A stretch of DNA of 64,000 nt from UBA4582 sp047630175. GTDB lineage: Bacteria; Pseudomonadota; Gammaproteobacteria; Pseudomonadales; Azotimanducaceae. Shown here in pieces: positions 27,164 to 34,933 of this stretch. The notes below the pieces were generated by a model. That model was not told where the DNA came from. It ran no database searches and worked only from the letters and a program-made list of their open reading frames with translations. The position numbers were made by a program, and so were the translations under genes. The stretch covers positions 132,276 through 196,275 of the forward strand of contig JBLHVI010000001.1 of NCBI GenBank assembly GCA_047630175.1, read 5' to 3'. Position 1 is the first letter of the stretch, and each line of letters begins with the position of its first letter.

Positions 27164-27625
27164 TTAGTAATTCATATTTGCGCGCTCGCAAGCTTCCTTT
27201 CGAAATTTTTTGGCAGCGGCTGTCTTTGATTTCTCATAGTCACTCTTCCAAAAATTACATATTTCTATGTTAGTTGCTCGAGCGCTAGCAGACAATGTGA
27301 TCTCAGCTTTCTGTGGTGGCTTTACGGCAATGATCGGCTCCATGATTGCTCTCGTATCGGTTCGCATGATGGGTGGGGCAACCGCTCCAGAAAGCTTAGA
27401 CGGTTTGGTTGGGGTTGGGGTTGCTGCTGCCTGCTGGCCCGCGCTGGGTTGTTGTGCTGTTTGTGGTGCAATTGAAAGTGTTGATGGTGCTTTCGATGTT
27501 TGTTCAGCGGCAAAGCTCGCGATTGAATTCAAGGATGCTAAGCCAATGAGGGCCGTTAAGAACGCCGCGATCAGCAAAGACAGCACAATAGTCAGGCCTA
27601 GTTTGAAGTAGCTAATCTGGTTCAT
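27164..27625 (-). CDS. Membrane-anchored protein with Pro/Ala/Gln-rich linker
   Basis: Protein of 153 residues. One N-terminal membrane helix (LGLTIVLSLLIAAFLTALIGL) is followed by a low-complexity periplasmic linker rich in Pro, Gln, Thr and Ala (about residues 40-95). A charged C-terminal segment has two Cys (EICNFWKSDYEKSKTAAAKK, KEACERANMNY). The layout resembles an anchored periplasmic protein with a small disulphide-linked tail. Not recognised. It stands alone between the nitrate operon and the Rieske gene. Coding is supported by the coherent topology. Confidence 0.6.
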   Translation of the reverse strand: MNQISYFKLGLTIVLSLLIAAFLTALIGLASLNSIASFAAEQTSKAPSTLSIAPQTAQQPSAGQQAAATPTPTKPSKLSGAVAPPIMRTDTRAIMEPIIAVKPPQKAEITLSASARATNIEICNFWKSDYEKSKTAAAKKFRKEACERANMNY

Positions 27626-27788
27626 TTAACTGTCTCTACGTGACGATACTTGGCGTCTGAAATTTGGCTTCAAATTTGAAGGAAGTTGCTGAATGGAGCT
27701 GAAACTCAAGGTGTCTTTACATTTGATGGGCTTCAACTCGTTTGTTTATTAGCGCCCCTCATTGCTATACTTTTTGGGTAAAAATCGC

Positions 27789-28628
27789 TTAAAGAAACGA
27801 AAGAATCACATTATCGTCGTCCGAGCCAGAAACTGAACGGTAAATTATTCTAGGTGGTTTGCTTAACTTGCATGTTGCCCCAGGTGGTGAAAGACATTGG
27901 CCTGTGGTGACATCGAAGGTATAGCCATGCCAAGGGCAGGTCGTGCTACTGTTGGAGATACCACCTGTCAGTGGGCCTAAATTATGTGGGCAAATGGCGG
28001 AGTGTACGCCAAGTTCACCGTTCTCCTCATATACGCGAAAAAGCCCTTGCTTCAGTCTAAAGCAGCTAGGTAAGTTGTCGACAAAAGAAGATTTTGATCC
28101 GAGGTTTAGTTCGAGCGCGGACGTTTCTGCTAGCGAATCTAATTGAGTTTGGCGCCCCATCATCATGATTTCATCTTCAGTCCAGAGTGTGGTGTAAAGA
28201 TTAAGAAATAGCGCGCCAACCCGCTCAACCTTATCAGCTGGGACGTCAGGTAGTAAAAATCGAACAGTGACATCGCTTAAATTCTGATCGACTGATGCAT
28301 TCTTAACGACTCGCGTCCAAATTTCAGATACTTGCATGTCACGTTGATAACTTCTTGCAACATACTGGCTGTTTGTCTCGTCATAACAGACTTCGACATG
28401 AGACAGATGATCTTTGTCAGTCCATATTCGCCAGCCCCACGTGTCAACTTCGTCTAGCTCAGCGTAATTAAAGTTATCAGCATGAAGATAGGGTAAGTGT
28501 TCCCAGTCCTTTACATTTTCCCAAACGCGTTCCAGAGACGCATTGATTGTCCGCTCGTAAGTGGCGACCTCCACCAAGTTTTGTAGGTTTGGATTCTCGA
28601 TAATTGAATTTAATTGTTTTGCAGGCAT
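27789..28628 (-). CDS. SRPBCC-Rieske [2Fe-2S] protein
   Basis: Protein of 279 residues. The N-terminal half looks like a START/SRPBCC ligand-binding fold (ERVWENVKDWEHLPYLHADN). The C-terminal Rieske domain has the complete ligand set: CPH in SAICPHNLGPLTGG and CPWH in TTCPWHGYTFD. This reverses the usual order of ring-hydroxylating oxygenase alpha subunits (Rieske first, then catalytic domain), and no mononuclear iron triad is evident. It is therefore more likely an electron carrier or sensor than an oxygenase. Function unknown. Confidence 0.75.
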   Translation of the reverse strand: MPAKQLNSIIENPNLQNLVEVATYERTINASLERVWENVKDWEHLPYLHADNFNYAELDEVDTWGWRIWTDKDHLSHVEVCYDETNSQYVARSYQRDMQVSEIWTRVVKNASVDQNLSDVTVRFLLPDVPADKVERVGALFLNLYTTLWTEDEIMMMGRQTQLDSLAETSALELNLGSKSSFVDNLPSCFRLKQGLFRVYEENGELGVHSAICPHNLGPLTGGISNSSTTCPWHGYTFDVTTGQCLSPPGATCKLSKPPRIIYRSVSGSDDDNVILSFL

Positions 28629-29031
28629 CCAGTGAGTCTAAGGTTTAAATGGCAAGGCTTCTATTGGTTATTTGTCTATTGCTTACGTGGTTTCAAACCC
28701 GAAGGGGTTACAGCACCATCGAAAGGAATATAGATCGCCGATAAGGCAGGGTCTGATGTGCGATGACCAAGGGTGATGCTGCGACGGGCTGTTATTGAAT
28801 CTTGCGCAGAATCGCAATCGATATTTTGACATCGGTTGCTGAATAAACCGAGTCTACAGCCCGCGAAATACCTTATAAGTATACTTTTGGAATCTAGACA
28901 GATACGCTCTATCCTCATGATCTTCAGAATTAAAAGGGTCTTAAGTCTCGTTTTTCGACACTGGCAGCTCTTACGATGGAAAATAATGTCCATAAAGTCA
29001 CCCTCTGTGTTTTTCAGCTGGCGCTGTTTGC
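28629..29031. other. Divergent intergenic region, Rieske gene / diguanylate cyclase
   Basis: Spacer between divergent starts. Short open frames on both strands overlap and have no family resemblance. No clear promoter or repeat was found. Confidence 0.35.
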
Positions 29032-30048
29032 ATGTTGAAGTGGAAAGGTAGAAGCGCCGAAGAGCATATCATTCTGATAGCGTCTTGCATTTGTTTGGGT
29101 GGACAAATTCCTTTTGGTCTGATGCGTTTATTCCGTGGCGATTTGTCTATTGCTATAGTCGATCTGCTTGGCGCCGTTCTTTGTGCCACCGCTCTCTATC
29201 AAGTTTACCGCTACCATCGGGTGTGGATATTCGGTTCGCTGATGAGTGTCGCGGCGATGCTAGGTGTGCTGACAATTGTTAGCTTGAGAGGCGTCGAAGA
29301 CGTGCATTTCATTTATCCCGTGGTCATAGTCAGCCACTTCTTAATGCCGCCACGTCAGGCGCTGCCGTTAAGCATCTTCGCGGCTCTGGGTATTGTTGCA
29401 CTTTTATCGGCAGTGGTAGCGCCGTTCTATCTAGCAAAAATCGCCATTTCAATTTTAGCGTGTTCAAGCTTTGCTTTTGCCTTTGCATCGCTGCGAAACC
29501 GACAAAACCAGAGCTTATTAAAACTTTCTACGCGGGACGGATTGACGAATGTTCTCAATCGTCGTTCTTTGGACATGAAGCTGCACGACTTTGTCCTACA
29601 GGTAAAGCGTCAGCCTGCAGAGGCCGCGCTTGTGCTGCTAGACCTCGATAATTTCAAAAAAATAAATGATGAAGAAGGCCATGCGGCAGGCGATGAAGTG
29701 CTCCAGCGCATTGCCAATACACTCCAGCAGCGAATTCGGGTGACGGACAGCTTGTACCGCTACGGCGGCGATGAGTTTGTTGTTTTCGCTGCGGACACTA
29801 ATATCAAGCAGGTGTTAGGTCTTGCTGAAGATTTGAGGTCTAGGGTGGAGGCGACAGAAACAACAAAAGGCTCGCATTTAACGATATCTCTTGGTGTTGC
29901 CTCGTATAAAGCTGGCAGTTCAGTCACCGATTGGCTGTTCGCTGCCGACAGGGCCTTATTGGATGCCAAACGCGGTGGCCGCAATCAGGTTGCTGCCCCA
30001 GTGATGCAGTCCTTAGCAGTTCGGTCGAAAGAAATGGGGTCGCAGTAA
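29032..30048 (+). CDS. Membrane diguanylate cyclase (GGDEF)
   Basis: Cyclic-di-GMP synthase of 338 residues. Five or six membrane helices fill residues 10-155, followed by a GGDEF domain from about 170. The active site is RYGGDEFVVF near residues 241-250 (consensus GGDEF intact). The inhibitory I-site RVTD lies five residues before it, so it should be active and product-inhibited. No EAL domain. The sensory part is hydrophobic with no recognised ligand domain. Upstream binding-site evidence for the ATG is weak. Confidence 0.9.
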   Translation: MLKWKGRSAEEHIILIASCICLGGQIPFGLMRLFRGDLSIAIVDLLGAVLCATALYQVYRYHRVWIFGSLMSVAAMLGVLTIVSLRGVEDVHFIYPVVIVSHFLMPPRQALPLSIFAALGIVALLSAVVAPFYLAKIAISILACSSFAFAFASLRNRQNQSLLKLSTRDGLTNVLNRRSLDMKLHDFVLQVKRQPAEAALVLLDLDNFKKINDEEGHAAGDEVLQRIANTLQQRIRVTDSLYRYGGDEFVVFAADTNIKQVLGLAEDLRSRVEATETTKGSHLTISLGVASYKAGSSVTDWLFAADRALLDAKRGGRNQVAAPVMQSLAVRSKEMGSQ

Positions 30049-30311
30049 AGAGAAAGGGTGCGGGTGATTGGCTAATCACTTACGAGGTTACGGCTGTCTG
30101 CCGTCATCACAAATATCAGCTGTGTTTATAGGCAGCGCTGAGGCTCTGCTTCGTGGGACTTCGTCCAGAGGTCAAAATATCGACGTGATCACGGCGTTAT
30201 TCTGTCCCTTTACGCTGCCTCTAATTCTGTTCTAATCGCGGCCGCGATAACAGACAGTCCCGATTTGATTCTCGTGCTGATGTCCCGACTTAACGTCGTT
30301 GCGTACGACTA
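30049..30311. other. Convergent intergenic region with 14-base palindrome
   Basis: Between the ends of the cyclase and acyl-CoA ligase genes. It contains the perfect palindrome ATCGCGGCCGCGAT at 30235-30248. It is not followed by a T-run, so it does not read as a terminator in either direction. Confidence 0.4.
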
Positions 30312-32129
30312 TTAATACCCTGCTTCTGCGGCCTGTATCTTTTGGTAGAAGTCAGAATCTAGCTCGGTGTACGTATCCTCGCCCGGTCTCAATACGTAGA
30401 CCGTATCAGGGCACTGATCTGGGTGGTAAGCGGCTTCTCGTAAATCATTTTTTTGTAACTTAAAAGTACCCGTTAAGGGTAGCTCTGGCAGTAGTCGAAT
30501 GAACACGGGCTGTGCATAGGTGGCGAGATCGCGTTTGATGAGTGCTGATATGCTGTCTGTGTCAAACTCATGGTCTTGCTTGAGCACTATCGCGGCCATG
30601 CCTGCGCGGCCGTCGGTGCCCGGGATCTCAACACCGTATATATTGCAAATCTCAATGCTGGCATGATCATTGATAATCTCACCAACTTCATTGGTCGAAC
30701 AATTTTCTCCTTTCCACCGAAACGTATCTCCGACTCGGTCGACGAATTGATAATGCTTAAAGCCAAATGAAAATCTGGTGTCCATTGTGCGTAACAGGTC
30801 GCCGCTGTTGAAATAAGTGTCACCAGGTTTGAAAGCGTCGTGCAAAATTTTCTTTTGGGTCGCCTCTTTATCGGTATAGCCAATGAACTCTGCATCCTTT
30901 GTAATCTCTCCAATGAGCAAGCCTGGTTGGCCGGCTTCAACGGGGATGCAAAAACCAGCCTCATCACGAACGATGGTGTCACTAGCGACGTCATACTGAA
31001 TCAAAAGCAGTGGATTCAGTGCAGCACCAATTGTGCAATCGCGATTGAAAAAATTCATAATAAAAGCGTTGCTTTCAGACGCACCATAGAATTCGACTAT
31101 CCTATCTATTTTAAAGCGATCCTTGAATTCCAGCCAAATGTCGGGCCGAAGGCCATTGCCTATCATTTTTTCAAGAGGGTTCTCACCATCATTAGGCATC
31201 TGAGGTTGCGCTAATAGGTATCGGCAAAGTTCTCCAATATACAAAAAAGTGTTGCAGTTGTTGGCGCGTACATCTTGCAAAAACCGACTCGCTGAAAATT
31301 TGCGCCTCAGAAAGACAGTAGCGCCGGCACCCATAGCGCTGTTGAAGCCAATGGTGAGCCCGGTGGCGTGATATAGAGGTAAACAAAGATACATGCAGTC
31401 AGAGCTTTGCAGCTTTAGTCCGGCCTTTGAAGACAGCTTGGGAGAGGCTAACTGTTTGCCATGTTTTTGAAAGGTCGCTTTAGGCAGCCCGGTTGTACCA
31501 GACGTGAAAATAAAGAGCGCAGCATTACCACTGAATATTTCAGGCCGCGCATCGATTGGCATGGGGCTCGTTTCGTCGATAATCCGCACATAGTCTATCG
31601 CCCAATTTGGTGCATCGTCGCTGTTTGGATGACCAACAAAGAGGAAGTCTTCTCCCTCAACAAGTTCGCAGTCTGCTTTAATTTCAGCAACAGCATCTGT
31701 CAGCTCTGTGCCGAAAATTAGCGCCTTAGCTTTAGTTTCAGAGATGCAATGAATCAATTGCGGACCGCGCAAATTGGTATTAATCAATGATGCGACGGCG
31801 CCTGCTCTCATAATGCCAAATAGACTCTCAATGTATTCAATGCGGTTGTCCATTAGTAAGCTCACGGTGTCGCCGGGTTTGATCCCCCTGTCCTGAAGTG
31901 ATTGCGCAACTCTGCTGGCTCTCTCATCTAATTGTCCCCAGGTAATTTCACATCCTTCAAAAATGATCGCGGTTTTTGTCGGAAATTTAGTTGCCGTTCT
32001 TGCGAGACAAAGCGGTAGGTTGTCGAGGGTCTCATCTTTAATGGGATTCTTCGCAAAATCAAACATGAGCGGGACAATTTCGGTGAGCAGTACTTTCGTA
32101 GTAGTGAAGAAGTGACTTATGGTCGACAT
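30312..32129 (-). CDS. Long-chain acyl-CoA synthetase (AMP-binding, FATP-like)
   Basis: ATP-dependent ligase that activates a fatty or other carboxylic acid to its CoA thioester, 605 residues. Adenylation motifs are FIFTSGTTGLPKA near residues 215-227, EFYGASESN near 350, YFNSGDLL near 440 and the catalytic Lys near the C-terminus in GTFKLQKNDL. The overall pattern (CLARTATKFPTKTAIIFEG, LINTNLRGPQLIHCI) is that of FATP/very-long-chain or bile-acid type ligases. Substrate unknown. It stands alone. Confidence 0.9.
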   Translation of the reverse strand: MSTISHFFTTTKVLLTEIVPLMFDFAKNPIKDETLDNLPLCLARTATKFPTKTAIIFEGCEITWGQLDERASRVAQSLQDRGIKPGDTVSLLMDNRIEYIESLFGIMRAGAVASLINTNLRGPQLIHCISETKAKALIFGTELTDAVAEIKADCELVEGEDFLFVGHPNSDDAPNWAIDYVRIIDETSPMPIDARPEIFSGNAALFIFTSGTTGLPKATFQKHGKQLASPKLSSKAGLKLQSSDCMYLCLPLYHATGLTIGFNSAMGAGATVFLRRKFSASRFLQDVRANNCNTFLYIGELCRYLLAQPQMPNDGENPLEKMIGNGLRPDIWLEFKDRFKIDRIVEFYGASESNAFIMNFFNRDCTIGAALNPLLLIQYDVASDTIVRDEAGFCIPVEAGQPGLLIGEITKDAEFIGYTDKEATQKKILHDAFKPGDTYFNSGDLLRTMDTRFSFGFKHYQFVDRVGDTFRWKGENCSTNEVGEIINDHASIEICNIYGVEIPGTDGRAGMAAIVLKQDHEFDTDSISALIKRDLATYAQPVFIRLLPELPLTGTFKLQKNDLREAAYHPDQCPDTVYVLRPGEDTYTELDSDFYQKIQAAEAGY

Positions 32130-33250
32130 CTAAGGCTCCAATATTCTGATGAAAAATAAGATCAGCGGTCGACAAAAGATATTTTAAGATCGATCACATT
32201 GTGGCTTAGCATCAATTCATGTAACAGTGCATGCCTTGAATCTCCAGGGTTACTCTTGTTAGTCGCCAAACAGATGAAAGAGTTCAGTGGTGAAGTCACT
32301 AGAACGGTAAGTTTAAACGAGAGGATTAAACGAGCGGCGTAAGCTGTTCCTAAGGCCCGAGTAGCGCTTACAGATAGGCAGTTTACAGAACGCTCGTCTG
32401 CTGTGAGCGTCTCACGCGTTAGTCGCACGACCTGCTGGATTCAATAGGCATGTTTTTAGCAAAAAATTGCAGCCTACCCGACACGGATTGCAGAATCTTG
32501 CCAAGCTAACAGATTGTGTTGCGCTCTGCGCGGCAAAGACCTCCTCTTTGCGCTCAAACTAGCGATGCGCCATTATAAGATTGCAGCGCAATACCCAGGC
32601 TATTCCATGCATCGTTACTGCAGCGTGATCCTCCTGCAAATAGATTGCACAGTCAGCTTCAAAAAAGCGAATATGAAATCCTTTAATGTCAATTAGATTG
32701 AGGCAGGTTTGGGAATTTTTAAATCTCACGCGTCCCAAATATCACTGACGCCACACAGGCTAACGTGCGTTGTAAATGAACAAATTCTGCCCTCCCCTGC
32801 GACTCATTGCATAGTCAATAAAGAAAGGGCGTCAATGCGCAGGGGATACACGCTAGCACCTTGCAAAGGGCGTTACAGGTAATAATGGTAAATCGCCATG
32901 AGATTTCTAGGCGCGAGTGATTGACTGATTGGTCTTTATGGTGCCACAAAGTGGCATCATCAAAAATGCTCGGTGTGCCGCTAAAGTAGTGTGAGGCTGG
33001 TGCTGTGAGAGGCTTTGGACAGCGTAAAGCGCTGATTGTGTAGTGACGTCATTCTGTGTGGTTGATCTGACCCGATTTTGTGGTAATTTAAAATACGCCC
33101 CAAACTAGGGAGGTCGCACTAAACCTGTGCGAATATAGGATGCTTGACATTACTTGCGCCGCACCTGATGCTCTGGGGTGTACAGAAAGTTGAAGCATTA
33201 GCCTATAGCCTGAGTACCAACCCACCAGCATAGCACCCGGAACCCACTGA
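32130..33250. other. 1.1-kb region without a convincing gene
   Basis: Short open frames (for example 88 codons at 32162-32428 minus, 60 codons at 32514-32696 plus) show no family resemblance or binding sites. A near-perfect inverted repeat ATGgTGCCAC-AAA-GTGGCAtCAT lies at 32938-32960. A TTGACA at 33144 with a weak GATGCT 17 bases later is a possible promoter of the sigma-factor gene. Confidence 0.4.
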
Positions 33251-33805
33251 ATGTCTCACGAAGACACACTTACCAGTCTCTTTATCAGTCTCCGCAGTAG
33301 CCTTGCTCTGACTGTTCGAGGTATCGTTCCGCCAAAAGAGGTCGAAGACATAGTCCAAGAGACCTATGTGCGGGCTTTTCAGAACACAAAGAAGGATGCC
33401 GTACAGGAACCCCGCGCATTTTTGTTCACGATAGCCAAGAACTTAGCCCTCGATTATGCCAAAAAAGCTGAAACTCGATTATCGTCTAACATAGATCCTG
33501 CGGAGGCGTTAGAAAATGAATCGCTACGCGTAAACCCCACATTAGACGATGCTGTTTCAAGTGAAGAGTTCTCGATATTCTGTGAAGCTGTTCGCCGGTT
33601 GCCCGTTCAGCGCCGTCGAGTCTTTGTGTTAAAGCGCGTTTATGGCTACACCCAAAAAGAAATTGCGACGCAAATGCAACTCAGTGAAAAAACAGTTGAA
33701 AGACATCTGTCGCTGGCGATGCAAGATTGCATGGAATACATTCAACCGGCCCATCAGATGAGCAAGAACGATAAGCGTTCTTCCTTGGAGGAGGCGGGGC
33801 AGTGA
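33251..33805 (+). CDS. ECF RNA polymerase sigma factor (FecI-like)
   Basis: Sigma-70 family ECF factor of 184 residues. Region 2 is in DIVQETYVRAF and FLFTIAKNLALDYAKKA; region 4 helix-turn-helix is in QRRRVFVLKRVYGYTQKEIA and SEKTVERHL. It is followed with a GTGA overlap by a FecR-type regulator gene and then a TonB-dependent receptor gene. That is the classical surface-signalling triad, in which ligand binding by the receptor activates the sigma factor through FecR. Confidence 0.93.
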   Translation: MSHEDTLTSLFISLRSSLALTVRGIVPPKEVEDIVQETYVRAFQNTKKDAVQEPRAFLFTIAKNLALDYAKKAETRLSSNIDPAEALENESLRVNPTLDDAVSSEEFSIFCEAVRRLPVQRRRVFVLKRVYGYTQKEIATQMQLSEKTVERHLSLAMQDCMEYIQPAHQMSKNDKRSSLEEAGQ

Positions 33806-34872
33806 GCAACGTTGTTGACATTCATTCATCTAGCGCTCGTCAAAAACTTGCAGCCGAATGGCTTGTAAAATTCGAACGCGGCTTGACCACAGAAGACCAA
33901 AGCGCGTTGTACCAATGGTTCGATGAAAATCGAAAGAACCTCGATTCATTTCTCGAAGTCGCAGAACTCTGGGACAAGATGGGCACGCTGTCGCGTCTAT
34001 CCGAGGTGTTTCCATTACCGAGCAAAGAAAGTAGCCGAAAGCCAGGTGCGTGGCAATTGGGCATCGCGGCGGCTGTCGCCTTCGTTAGTTTGACGCTCAC
34101 TTCTCTTTACTTCACGCAATATGATGCGACAACCTTTCTAGGCGCAGATACAACACTTGCCCAAGTTCAGGGCAGACAACAGGTATTGACGACAATTTAT
34201 GAAACAGCGATCGGCGAGCAGTCTCATGTAACCCTCGCGGATGGCTCATCCATTATTCTAAACACAAACAGCTTGTTGAGCGTTCGCTTAGATCTAAAAC
34301 AACGCATACTTAGGCTGGAGCGCGGTGAGGTTCACGTCGACGTTGCTCATGACATGACGCGACCGCTCAGTGTCATAGCTGGCAACAGTATCGTGCAAGC
34401 TGTCGGAACAACCTTTGCTGTAGAGCTAAACGACAATAAAAACGTCGATGTCATTGTGACACAAGGCAAGGTGCTTGTAGGTGCGCGGTCTCTTCCAAGT
34501 AGCGCCAGCGCTGACACAACAACGCCGCTGCTGTCCGCTTCTGCTTTAATGCTGGTGAAAGGGGAATCGATTCGGTTGAGTGATATTGGGGCAGAAGTGC
34601 ATGCTGTTTCTGCTGAAGACATTGACGACCAGCTATCTTGGCGTGACGGTAACCTCATTTTCCGAGACGAGACATTAGAAAGTGCGATGGCAGAAATTGG
34701 CCGGTATACGACCATCGAGTTCGTATTTGTTGACGAGTCTCTAAAACAAGAAGTCATCGCAGGCCGTTTCAAAGCGGGTGATGTAGAAGGCTTGTTAGCA
34801 GTGCTTCGAGAAAATATTGGTATCGCCTATGAGCGAACCGAGGATGGCCGAGTGCTTCTCAGCCAGATGTAG
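33802..34872 (+). CDS. FecR-type transmembrane sigma-factor regulator
   Basis: Anti-sigma/sigma regulator of 356 residues. The cytoplasmic N-terminal part (AAEWLVKFERGLTTEDQSAL, DUF4880-like) would bind the sigma factor. One membrane helix (LGIAAAVAFVSLTLTSLYF) is near residues 77-95. A periplasmic FecR domain (VTLADGSSIILNTNSLLSV, VQAVGTTFAVEL) and a C-terminal STN-like segment (AMAEIGRYTTIEFVF) contact the receptor. The GTG start overlaps the sigma-factor stop codon. Confidence 0.92.
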   Translation: MSNVVDIHSSSARQKLAAEWLVKFERGLTTEDQSALYQWFDENRKNLDSFLEVAELWDKMGTLSRLSEVFPLPSKESSRKPGAWQLGIAAAVAFVSLTLTSLYFTQYDATTFLGADTTLAQVQGRQQVLTTIYETAIGEQSHVTLADGSSIILNTNSLLSVRLDLKQRILRLERGEVHVDVAHDMTRPLSVIAGNSIVQAVGTTFAVELNDNKNVDVIVTQGKVLVGARSLPSSASADTTTPLLSASALMLVKGESIRLSDIGAEVHAVSAEDIDDQLSWRDGNLIFRDETLESAMAEIGRYTTIEFVFVDESLKQEVIAGRFKAGDVEGLLAVLRENIGIAYERTEDGRVLLSQM

Positions 34873-34933
34873 AATGCCGAGCTTACCGAAAACTAGTCAA
34901 TCTAGCTCAACCCACCAAGTACATCTCAAAATA

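Noticed and set aside
32162..32428. An 88-codon minus-strand frame
   Set aside because: No ribosome binding site, composition unlike a folded protein, no family resemblance.
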